DNA of 37,275 nucleotides from JBGTKH01 sp041744735 (GTDB lineage: Bacteria; Planctomycetota; Planctomycetia; Pirellulales; Pirellulaceae): contig JBGTKH010000180.1 in the NCBI GenBank assembly GCA_041744735.1, positions 1-37,275 on the forward strand. Direction: 5' to 3'. Positions within the stretch are counted from its first letter, which is position 1; each line of letters starts with the position of its first letter. Position numbers and translations under genes: made by a program. Of this stretch, positions 16,224 to 23,842 are shown piece by piece. Under the pieces are notes generated by a model. That model did no database searches and was not told the DNA's origin. It was given only the letters and a program-made list of their open reading frames with translations.

Positions 16224-16312
16224 ACGCTGGCGGTCTTGTTCAACCCGAGGGTGAGAAACGCCTTTCGCTCGCGTTAACTTCGGCGGAGTTCGCCGGCTCC
16301 GCGACAGAACTG

Positions 16313-17173
16313 CTAGCGTTGGCTCTGCCAAGGTCGCGATGAGATCACGCCATCCTGCGGGCTGCTGGCCGTTGCGTAAAGGCGTTTCGGAATGCGGCCC
16401 GAGAGGTAAGCCAAGCGGCCGGCTTCGATGGCGGCTTTCATCGCGCGGGCCATGCCGATCGGATCGCGGGCGTGAGCGATGCCGGTGTTCAATAGCACGC
16501 CGTCGACACCCAACTCCATCGCGACCGTGACGTCGCTGGCCGTTCCTACTCCGGCATCGACAATCACTGGATAGTCTGGGTCGCCGTCCTTCAAGTACTC
16601 CAGACAAATGCGAATGTTGTTGGGGTTGAGCACTCCCTGGCCCGAGCCGATGGGGCTGCCGGCCGGCATGACCGCGGTCGCGCCGGCCTGCTTCAAGCGC
16701 CGCGCAACAACGGGATCGTCATTGGTATAACAGAGCACCTGAAAACCTTCCGCGACCAATTTCTCCGTCGCGGCGAGCGTTTCGATCGGATCGGGCAGCA
16801 GTGTTTTGCTGTCACCCAGCACTTCCAGTTTGACCCAATCGGCACCGGGATTTTCGAGACCCAGAAGAATCTCACGCCCCAGCCGCGCCGTGCGGATTGC
16901 ATCTTGAGCGTTGTAGCAGCCGGCCGTGTTCGGCAGGAGGATGTAGCGATCCAGATCGAGATAATCGAGGATGTTCTTCCCTGCGCCGTCGTACAGCCGC
17001 TCGCGCCGCACGGCCACGGTGATGCAGTGTGTGCCGGACAGATCGAGCGACTGCTGCATGATCTCGAAGTTTTCGTACTTGCCGGTGCCGACGATCAGCC
17101 GGCTGTGCAGCACGTGACTGCCAAGGTGCAGCGAATCTTCGATTAGCACGTCAGCTTGCACGTCCGTTGCCAT
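16313..17173 (-). CDS. thiG: Thiazole synthase ThiG
   Basis: Forms the thiazole phosphate moiety of thiamine from 1-deoxyxylulose 5-phosphate, dehydroglycine (or iminoacetate) and the thiocarboxylate on ThiS. The TIM-barrel motifs are clear: SRLIVGTGKY at the start, the Schiff-base Lys115 in DWVKLEV, NDDPVVARRLK, and the phosphate-binding PAGSPIGSGQG and DAGVGTASD. The length is 286 residues, with a short extra C-terminal tail. It starts at ATG 17171-17173, six bases after the thiS stop; GGAGG inside the end of thiS serves as ribosome-binding site. No TPP riboswitch is visible upstream of the operon. Confidence 0.95.
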   Translation of the reverse strand: MATDVQADVLIEDSLHLGSHVLHSRLIVGTGKYENFEIMQQSLDLSGTHCITVAVRRERLYDGAGKNILDYLDLDRYILLPNTAGCYNAQDAIRTARLGREILLGLENPGADWVKLEVLGDSKTLLPDPIETLAATEKLVAEGFQVLCYTNDDPVVARRLKQAGATAVMPAGSPIGSGQGVLNPNNIRICLEYLKDGDPDYPVIVDAGVGTASDVTVAMELGVDGVLLNTGIAHARDPIGMARAMKAAIEAGRLAYLSGRIPKRLYATASSPQDGVISSRPWQSQR

Positions 17174-17179
17174 GTCCCC

Positions 17180-17380
17180 TCAACCTCCGCCGACCAACGT
17201 GACGACCTCTACGCGGTCCCCGTCGTGCCGCACGTGCTCGGCGTGTTGCCGGCGTGGCACGACGTCCAGATTGACTTCGACCGCCACCTGGCGCGGCGCG
17301 AACCCTATCTGCTCCAACAGCGTGGCAACCGAGATGTTGTCCGCGGTCTCACGCGGCTCGCCATTGAATAGGATCGTCAC
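17180..17380 (-). CDS. thiS: Sulfur carrier protein ThiS
   Basis: A 66-residue ubiquitin-fold sulfur carrier, thiocarboxylated at its C-terminal Gly and used by ThiG. It starts VTILFNGEPRE, has the core VATLLEQIGF.P..VAVEVN and ends VTLVGGG with the required di-glycine. It has a GTG start at 17378-17380, overlapping the TGA of the upstream gene by four bases (GTGA), which suggests translational coupling. It lies directly upstream of thiG, the usual arrangement. Confidence 0.93.
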   Translation of the reverse strand: MTILFNGEPRETADNISVATLLEQIGFAPRQVAVEVNLDVVPRRQHAEHVRHDGDRVEVVTLVGGG

Positions 17381-17946
17381 GGGCGAACAACGATTTGGCG
17401 TGTTTTGAAGATGCCCATGCGAATCATTACAGACGACTGCGCGCCGCCACCTGCTGCGACAGAGCTATTCCACGGAACACTATACACGGCACCGTTGCCG
17501 CTATTCGCGTCCACGACGTATAAGACAGTTGACGCCGGCCGGACATTGCCCGTGGTGCCGATCGCCAAATACTGGCCGGTCGCCATCATGAAGCTGGGCT
17601 TCTTTCCCTTTTCCACGCCCAAATCGGAGAGCACATTGTACCTGAATTGCCCCATGAACGTGCCGGTGCGTGGATTCAGCACCAGGCACTGCAGATCGCC
17701 CGTCAGATAGTCCAGGGAAAAAATACCGTCCGACTCGCCGTCGATCGAACCGGTGGCGATGGCCATCGTTTCGGCGCCGTGAGTGGCCGTCGCGTGCAAG
17801 GCGGTCTCCGGCAGAATGAATTGCGTTTGCGCGTTAAAACTGGTGGCCACCAATGCGCCCACCATCATGCCCACACCCACCAACAAACCCATCGCCAGTC
17901 CGACGCCGAGCGTCAACACGGATTTCGTTCGCAACCAGTATCGCAT
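17377..17946 (-). CDS. Membrane-anchored hypothetical protein upstream of thiS
   Basis: A 189-residue protein with one N-terminal transmembrane segment (LTLGVGLAMGLLVGVGMMVGALVATSF) and an extracytoplasmic domain with strands like IFSLDYLTGDLQCLVLNPRTG and YLAIGTTGNVRP, reminiscent of one or two beta-propeller blades. The start is ATG 17944-17946, with GGAG seven bases upstream; the frame to 17982 is longer but has no such support. Its stop overlaps the thiS start by four bases, so it is the first gene of an operon with thiS and thiG. I do not recognise a named family. A role tied to thiamine is not shown by the sequence. Confidence 0.75.
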   Translation of the reverse strand: MRYWLRTKSVLTLGVGLAMGLLVGVGMMVGALVATSFNAQTQFILPETALHATATHGAETMAIATGSIDGESDGIFSLDYLTGDLQCLVLNPRTGTFMGQFRYNVLSDLGVEKGKKPSFMMATGQYLAIGTTGNVRPASTVLYVVDANSGNGAVYSVPWNSSVAAGGGAQSSVMIRMGIFKTRQIVVRP

Positions 17947-18034
17947 GACTTGAACTCCTTCGATTCGAGGGACCCTACGCACTTGCCGAAATGCATTTTA
18001 GATGTACCCGATGCGCTTAGCAACAGCCGCTAAC

Positions 18035-18122
18035 GGGGTCGGGAGTCTTTTTCAATCTTGGCAGTGACCATTTTTAAAACGGTGACGCAACCTAGCCAAG
18101 ATTGAAAAAGAGTTCCGACCCC
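18035..18122. repeat. 28-bp inverted repeat upstream of the divergent thi operon and oxidoreductase
   Basis: Arms 18035-18062 and 18095-18122 match at 26 of 28 positions around a 32-nt loop. The left arm begins GGGGTCGGGAGTCTTTTTCA. It lies between two divergent genes (starts at 17946 and 18268), so it cannot be a terminator for either; a mobile palindrome is more likely. Confidence 0.88.
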
Positions 18123-18267
18123 TTTCACGCGGAAATCCGCCCGCCCCGGTTGCTACGACCGTCATGCGTGCGATAAAATCCGGGCTTTGCGGGCGGCTCG
18201 TCCCTTGCCTTGTTGCACTTCGTCGCAGGACGGCACCGCCCAATCAGATTTCAACCGGAGAATTCGC

Positions 18268-19425
18268 ATGGTATCGAAGATTCGCGCAGGGATTATCGGC
18301 ACCGGCTTTATCGGACCGGCTCACGTCGAGGCGGGCCGGCGTCTGGGCAACGTGGAATTCGTGGCGGTCGCCGAGGCCAACCAGGAATTAGCACAGGCGA
18401 AAGCCACGGCCATGTCCATTCCCAAGGCGTACGGCGACTACAAACAATTGCTGGCCGATCCCGACATCCAAGTCATCCACAACTGTACGCCCAATCATTT
18501 GCACTTCGAGGTGAACAAGGACATTCTGGCGGCCGGCAAGCACGTGATCAGCGAGAAGCCGCTGGCCATGACGACCAAGGAGAGCAGCGAACTGGTGCGG
18601 CTGGCCAATCAGTCGGGGCTGATTCACGCAGTGGATTTCAACTACCGCTACTACCCGCTGATCCAGCACGCTCGCCAGATGGTCGCATCCGGGCAAGTCG
18701 GCGACGTCTTTGCGTTGCACGGATCGTATCTGCAGGACTGGCTGTATCTGCCGACTGACTGGAATTGGCGCTTGCAGCCAGAGATGTCCGGCGAGAGCCG
18801 CGCGATCGCCGACATCGGCAGCCACTGGTGCGACCTGCTGCAATTCATCACCGACCTGACCATCACTAAAGTCTTCGCCGACCTGCGCACGATTCACAAG
18901 ACACGGATGAAGCCCAAGAAGCAGGTCGAGACGTACGCCGGCAAGGTGCTCTCGCCTGAAGACTACGAACCGCAGCCGATCAACACCGAGGACTACGCGT
19001 CGGTACTGTTCGAGCTGTCCAACGGCGCTCACGGCGTGTTCACCGTCAGCCAGGTCTCGGCCGGCCGCAAGAACCGTTTGTACTTCGAGATCGACGGTTC
19101 CAAGTGCGCTCTGGCGTGGGACCAGGAAAACCCGAACGAGATGTGGATCGGCTATCGCGAGAAGACCAACGAGATTCTGGCCAAGGACCCGTCGCTGTTG
19201 CACCCGGCGGCTCGCGAGTACGCGCATTATCCGGGCGGGCACTCCGAAGGCTACCCCGACGGACCGAAGAATCTGTTTCGCAACGTCTATCGCGCCGTCC
19301 AAAAGGGTACGATGCCGGAGACGCCCGACTGGAGCACCTTCGAAGACGGCCACAAAGAGGTCGCCATCTGCGAAGCCGTGCTCGCCAGTCACAAGGTCCA
19401 ACGCTGGGTGGAAGTGAAGTACTAG
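18268..19425 (+). CDS. Gfo/Idh/MocA family oxidoreductase
   Basis: A 385-residue NAD(P)-dependent sugar/polyol dehydrogenase family member. The Rossmann motif GIIGTGFIG is at the N-terminus; ISEKPLAMT gives the conserved EKP, whose Lys belongs to the catalytic set; DIGSHWCDL supplies the C-terminal-domain His region. The start is ATG 18268, with GGAG seven bases upstream. The substrate is unknown. A second member of the family follows at 19558 on the same strand, so the two may act on the same sugar pathway, a common arrangement in planctomycetes. Confidence 0.92.
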   Translation: MVSKIRAGIIGTGFIGPAHVEAGRRLGNVEFVAVAEANQELAQAKATAMSIPKAYGDYKQLLADPDIQVIHNCTPNHLHFEVNKDILAAGKHVISEKPLAMTTKESSELVRLANQSGLIHAVDFNYRYYPLIQHARQMVASGQVGDVFALHGSYLQDWLYLPTDWNWRLQPEMSGESRAIADIGSHWCDLLQFITDLTITKVFADLRTIHKTRMKPKKQVETYAGKVLSPEDYEPQPINTEDYASVLFELSNGAHGVFTVSQVSAGRKNRLYFEIDGSKCALAWDQENPNEMWIGYREKTNEILAKDPSLLHPAAREYAHYPGGHSEGYPDGPKNLFRNVYRAVQKGTMPETPDWSTFEDGHKEVAICEAVLASHKVQRWVEVKY

Positions 19426-19441
19426 TAGCGATTTCAACGCT

Positions 19442-19509
19442 GGGAGGGCGAGGCTCCCGCCGAGCCGAATCGCCCGATGAACGCGGCTCAGCAGGAGCTT
19501 CGCCCTCCC
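19442..19509. repeat. 26-bp imperfect inverted repeat between the two oxidoreductase genes
   Basis: Arms 19442-19467 and 19484-19509 match at 23 of 26 positions around a 16-nt loop. The left arm begins GGGAGGGCGAGGCTCCCGCC. All three mismatches are transitions that would still allow pairing of G with U in one RNA strand. It lies in the 132-nt gap between two genes on the same strand. Confidence 0.85.
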
Positions 19510-19557
19510 GATTCCATCACCGCATTCTGAATCAATACAACCGGGAGGTCACAAAAC

Positions 19558-20748
19558 ATGCCAGGCGAAACCTGCAACGTCGCGCTCGTGGGTACGAAAT
19601 TCATGGGCCGCGCGCACTCGAATGCGTACCTGAAAGTCGCAAAATTCTTCAACCTGCCGGTCATGCCGGTGATGCACACGCTGACGGCTCGCAACGAAGA
19701 ACAGACCAAGGCGTTTGCCGAACGTTGGGGTTGGCAGAGTTGGACTACAGACTGGAAGGCCGCCGTGTCGAACCCGGAGATCGATCTGGTCGACGTCACC
19801 ACGCCCAACAACGCGCACGCGGAAAACTCCATCGCCGCGCTGGAAGCCGGCAAACACGTGGCTTGTGAAAAGCCGCTCGCTAATACGCTGGAAAACGCCC
19901 GGCAAATGGTTGCCGCCGCCGAGAAGGCCAAAGGGAAAACATTCGTCTGGTATAACTACCGCCGCTGTCCCGCGATCGCGTTTGCCTATCGGCTTTGCCA
20001 ACAAGGCAAGCTGGGCCGCATCTATCAGATTCGGGGCAGCTACATGCAGGACTGGGCCGGTCCCGACACGCCGCTGATGTGGCGCTTCGATGGCGAAGTG
20101 GCCGGCAGCGGCGCGCTGGGCGATCTGTGCGCTCACACGATCGACATGGCCCGCTTCATCACCGGCGATGAAGTCAGTGAAGTGATCGGCGCGACGATGG
20201 AGACGGTAATCAAAGAGCGCACGATTCTCGCGTCCGGCGGCGGCGAAATCTCCGGCCGCGGCGCTGCGACCAGCCAGAAAAAGGGAGCCAGCACGGTGGA
20301 CGACATCGTGCTGTTTCTGGCTCGCATGGAGAGCGGCGCATTGGCCTCGTTCGAAGCCACGCGGCTAGCCACCGGCTACAAAAACGGCAACCGCCTGGAA
20401 ATCCACGGCGAGAAAGGTGCCGTGCGTTTCAACTTCGAGCGGATGAACGAACTGGACTGGTACGACGCCACGCTGCCGGAAGACGTGCAAGGCTGGTCGA
20501 CCATCAACGTCACCAACGGAAACGCCAACCATCCTTACGCCAGCGCGTGGTGGCCCGTCGCGCACGTGCTGGGCTACGAACACAGCTTCATCAACCAGAC
20601 CGCCGATATCCTGACCATGATCGCCGGCGGCCAACCCGTCGTCCCCATGCCCGACTTCGCCGACGCCTACAAAGTCCAGCGCGTCCTGGCCGCCGTCACC
20701 GAATCCAACAAAAACCGCAGCCCGGTTCGGTTGGCGGAGGTCAAGTAA
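19558..20748 (+). CDS. Gfo/Idh/MocA family oxidoreductase
   Basis: A 396-residue paralogue family member with the Rossmann start CNVALVGTKFMGRAHSNAY (the second Gly of GxGxxG is replaced by Lys), CEKPLANT for the EKP motif, and GDLCAHTIDMARF for the catalytic His region. The start is ATG 19558, with GGGAGG about nine bases upstream. Substrate unknown. It differs clearly from the upstream oxidoreductase, so the pair is not a recent duplication. The altered glycine motif may affect cofactor binding and is worth noting. Confidence 0.92.
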   Translation: MPGETCNVALVGTKFMGRAHSNAYLKVAKFFNLPVMPVMHTLTARNEEQTKAFAERWGWQSWTTDWKAAVSNPEIDLVDVTTPNNAHAENSIAALEAGKHVACEKPLANTLENARQMVAAAEKAKGKTFVWYNYRRCPAIAFAYRLCQQGKLGRIYQIRGSYMQDWAGPDTPLMWRFDGEVAGSGALGDLCAHTIDMARFITGDEVSEVIGATMETVIKERTILASGGGEISGRGAATSQKKGASTVDDIVLFLARMESGALASFEATRLATGYKNGNRLEIHGEKGAVRFNFERMNELDWYDATLPEDVQGWSTINVTNGNANHPYASAWWPVAHVLGYEHSFINQTADILTMIAGGQPVVPMPDFADAYKVQRVLAAVTESNKNRSPVRLAEVK

Positions 20749-20759
20749 TGTCTTGGGCC

Positions 20760-20831
20760 GTACCCAGTCCTCAGTATCCGGTACCCAGCACCGAGCGAGT
20801 ACTCAGTACTCATTATCTGGTACTCAGCACT
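20760..20831. repeat. Degenerate short tandem repeat, GTAC(C/T)CAG unit
   Basis: Between the oxidoreductase stop and ygfZ the motif GTACYCAG recurs at 20760, 20781, 20799 and 20820, that is at spacings of 21, 18 and 21 nt, with partial units between. The best unit is GTACTCAGTACT. It fills nearly all of the 97-nt gap. Confidence 0.75.
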
Positions 20832-20845
20832 TGCGGCGGTAAGCA

Positions 20846-21844
20846 ATGAGCAAGAGACTAACCGACGACTTGCTCGCCCAGTACACTGCCCTGACTCGTG
20901 GCGCCGGCGTTGTCGACTTCAGCGGCCGGACGCAGATCGAACTGACGGGCGCTGACCGTACGGCATTCCTGCACAATTTCTGCACGAACGAAATCAGGAA
21001 ATTGCAGCCCGGCGGCGGCTGTGAAGCGTTCATTACGAGCACACAAGGAAAGATCCTCGGCCATGTGCTGGTTTTCTGCCGCGCCGATTCCCTGGTGCTG
21101 GAAACAGTGTCAGGTCAGGGACAGGCGTTGATCGCGCATTTGGACCGCTACCTGATTCGAGAGAAAGTTGAATTACACGATCGCGGCACAGAACGGGGCG
21201 AGTTGCTGGTTGGCGGCGCACAGTCGGAATCATTGATGCGAGGTTTGACCGACACCAACTTACCGGCCTCGATCAACGGCAACGCGGACATTGAGCTGGC
21301 CGGCATCGCCGTGTCGATCCGCCGAGTCGAGATAACGAGTCCCGCATCTTTTCTCGTCGCCTGCTCCGCCGCTGAGACAGACGCAGTGCGGCAGGCCATC
21401 GAACAAGCGGGCGGCATGGCGTGCAGCGACGAAGTGTTTGACATCGCACGCATCGAAGCCGGCTGGCCGCTGTACGGGCGAGACATCACGGATAAGAACC
21501 TGCCGCAGGAAGTCAGCCGCGACGCGCAGGCCATCAGCCTCGTTAAAGGCTGTTATCTCGGGCAAGAGACGGTGGCCCGCATCGACGCGATGGGACACGT
21601 GAACCGGCATCTCGTCGGTGTCAAATTTGGCGGCGATGATGTGCCGGCGGACGGCTGCGAACTATTCGGCGCGGAGAAAGTGGTGGGACACGTCACGTCC
21701 GCCGCTCACTCACCCAAGCTCGACGCACCGCTGGCTCTGGCGTACGTTCGCCGAGAACAAAGCGCCGCTGGCACGAGACTGACATCGGCAGCCGGCGAAG
21801 CTGAAATCATCCGTTTGCCGCTGGCAAGATCGTTTAACCCGTAG
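20846..21844 (+). CDS. ygfZ: Folate-binding protein YgfZ/CAF17 (GcvT-like)
   Basis: A 332-residue tetrahydrofolate-binding protein related to GcvT, needed for maintenance of some iron-sulfur enzymes. The diagnostic YgfZ/COG0354 signature KGCYLGQE is at residues 234-241. The N-terminal half has GVVDFSGRTQIELTGADRTA and LHNFCTNEIRKL, typical of the GcvT fold. The start is ATG 20846, with GGCGG about eight bases upstream, only a fair ribosome-binding site. The last four codons and the TAG stop lie inside the palindrome at 21832-21916, so the C-terminal residues (SFNP) come from the repeat. Confidence 0.9.
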   Translation: MSKRLTDDLLAQYTALTRGAGVVDFSGRTQIELTGADRTAFLHNFCTNEIRKLQPGGGCEAFITSTQGKILGHVLVFCRADSLVLETVSGQGQALIAHLDRYLIREKVELHDRGTERGELLVGGAQSESLMRGLTDTNLPASINGNADIELAGIAVSIRRVEITSPASFLVACSAAETDAVRQAIEQAGGMACSDEVFDIARIEAGWPLYGRDITDKNLPQEVSRDAQAISLVKGCYLGQETVARIDAMGHVNRHLVGVKFGGDDVPADGCELFGAEKVVGHVTSAAHSPKLDAPLALAYVRREQSAAGTRLTSAAGEAEIIRLPLARSFNP

Positions 21845-21916
21845 CCGAAGGCGAGGACGAAAGAGCGGGCAAGGACGGTCAATGGTTTGGCCCTCGCCTG
21901 CGGCTACGGGTTAAAC
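21832..21916. repeat. 25-bp inverted repeat that contains the stop codon of ygfZ
   Basis: Arms 21832-21856 and 21892-21916 match at 24 of 25 positions around a 35-nt loop. The left arm begins GTTTAACCCGTAGCCGAAGG. It shares the core TTTAACC..AGCCG.AGGCG with the palindrome at 511-600. Its left arm overlaps the last codons and stop of ygfZ. Confidence 0.9.
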
Positions 21917-21940
21917 GAGGAATGTCAGGAGTCCGCGTTT

Positions 21941-22363
<423 letters not shown>

Positions 22364-22516
22364 GGTGGTGATACCGTTTGGGCTCAGACGTACATAATTC
22401 AATTTTGCCGGTACAGGGTTGGTGTTTTCAAGTCGCGTTTTCGCCGGCAAAATTGAATTCTGTACGTCTGAGCCCGGCCGCGGTTACAGCGCTGAACGCC
22501 AAATGGTATCACCACC
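22364..22516. repeat. 153-bp compound palindrome with nested inverted repeats
   Basis: Outer arms 22364-22381 and 22499-22516 match at 17 of 18 positions (GGTGGTGATACCGTTTGG). Inner arms 22380-22411 and 22444-22475 match at 31 of 32 (starting GGGCTCAGACGTACATAATT). It begins at the base after the yjbQ TAG. Two nested inverted repeats in one 153-bp unit look like a small MITE-like element, or one palindrome inserted in another. Confidence 0.88.
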
Positions 22517-22591
22517 GCGAGTAGAAGCGCGGCGCCGATACGTTATAATTGACCGTGTCCATCGACGATCGCCATTTCGAGGAGTTGCCGC

Positions 22592-23323
22592 ATGCCGGTG
22601 CATGACTGGAGCCGCGTTCGGCCGGGCAAATTCCACCATTTCCACAATTCGTGGATCTATAAACTCAGCGACCGTCTTAACGCCGGCTTGCTGCCGCCGG
22701 GTTTCTATGCGGCCGGCGAGCAAGTAGTGGGAGAGATTGAACCCGACGTCTTGGCGCTGCAGTCTCACGCCACGCCCAATCCGTCGTGGCGCGACGCAGA
22801 GGGTGTCGTCGCGGTAGAAGAGCAGCCGCCAAGAGTCAGCTACACGATGGCGGCCGACGAGTCTGTTTATCTAAAGAAGCAGGACCGCGCAGTGATCCGC
22901 AGTGTGGACGACGACCGTTTAGTCGCCCTGATCGAAATTGTCTCGCACGCCAACAAGTCGAGCCGCCACGAATTGGATCGCTTACTCCGTAAAATGGCCT
23001 CCGCTTTGGACAGTGGAGTACATCTACTGATCGTCGATCTTCAAGCGCCGGCAGCACTCGATCCTCAAGGAATCCATGGCGCGATCTGGGACTATCTTTT
23101 CGGCGAGTGCCCCACGGCCCCAATGGACCGCCCGCTGACGCTCGTGTCGTATCGTGCTCAACCTGTCACCGCGTACGTTGAACCGTTAGCGATCGGCTCA
23201 CGCCTGCCATCGATGCCATTGTTCTTGGACTCGGCATGGTACGTCGAAGTGCCGCTGGAAGAGACTTACACCACAACTTGGCACGGCCTTCCCGATCCGT
23301 GGAAAGCGGAATTGGTTGGCTGA
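22592..23323 (+). CDS. DUF4058 family protein
   Basis: A 243-residue member of DUF4058, a family of unknown function found as multiple paralogues in planctomycetes and cyanobacteria. The N-terminus MPVHDWSRVRPGKFHHFHNS, followed by WIYKLSDRLNAGLLPPGF, and the later block DDDRLVALIEIVSHANKS are characteristic. There is no signal peptide or membrane segment. The start is ATG 22592, with GAGGAG about six bases upstream. It stands alone, with a palindrome on its left. Confidence 0.85.
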   Translation: MPVHDWSRVRPGKFHHFHNSWIYKLSDRLNAGLLPPGFYAAGEQVVGEIEPDVLALQSHATPNPSWRDAEGVVAVEEQPPRVSYTMAADESVYLKKQDRAVIRSVDDDRLVALIEIVSHANKSSRHELDRLLRKMASALDSGVHLLIVDLQAPAALDPQGIHGAIWDYLFGECPTAPMDRPLTLVSYRAQPVTAYVEPLAIGSRLPSMPLFLDSAWYVEVPLEETYTTTWHGLPDPWKAELVG

Positions 23324-23352
23324 AACGATCGGGGTCCGTTGGCTCGATGTAA

Positions 23353-23763
23353 TCACTGTCCCGACCGCTCGAACACATACAATCTATGCTTGCCTTCCGC
23401 CGTAGAGACGTCGCAGCCACTCTCAAAGTCCATGCACATGAGTTTTGGATCAGCGGTCGCGTCGATCGAATAGACCTGCGAATCATGAACCGGATGGCTC
23501 ATGTCAGGATCGTATGTCGTCGTCATGGCCGTGGGTGAGAATGTTAGCAGCGCCTGTTTTCGGTAAGGAACGTCTCGTCCTTCGTCTTGATCCGAAGTGA
23601 CGATCCACGTACCTAGGATCCGTGCCGTGTCGGGCGTGGTCCACTCACGGTATACCGCGAATGCGCCGAAGGCCAATGCGAATAGAAAGCCGACGCCCAG
23701 CATCGTACGCAGACGAAACTGAAACCACGAACGAGCGCGTCTTTGTGTGACGAGAGCTGGCAA
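23353..23763 (-). CDS. Small membrane-anchored protein, possibly TIGR03067-like
   Basis: A 136-residue protein with a short basic start (RRARSWFQFRLRTMLGVG), one transmembrane helix (LFALAFGAFAVY) and an extracytoplasmic part starting ILGTWIVTSDQDEGRDVPYR. The basic FRLRTML start is common in planctomycete membrane proteins, and the (L)GTW.V.S opening resembles the TIGR03067 planctomycete domain. The start codon would be TTG at 23761-23763, with GGGGAG eight bases upstream. The function is unknown. Confidence 0.6.
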   Translation of the reverse strand: MPALVTQRRARSWFQFRLRTMLGVGFLFALAFGAFAVYREWTTPDTARILGTWIVTSDQDEGRDVPYRKQALLTFSPTAMTTTYDPDMSHPVHDSQVYSIDATADPKLMCMDFESGCDVSTAEGKHRLYVFERSGQ

Positions 23764-23842
23764 CCTCGTAACTCCCCATTTCGTTGTTCAAGCGGGTTTG
23801 CGCGCGTGAGTCGATCCAGCAATTCGACGCGTGCGTGCCGAG

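Noticed and set aside
17947..18267. Possible TPP riboswitch upstream of the thi operon
   Set aside because: None of the conserved CUGAGA and ACC...GAUCUGG blocks is visible; only the mobile-looking palindrome is present.
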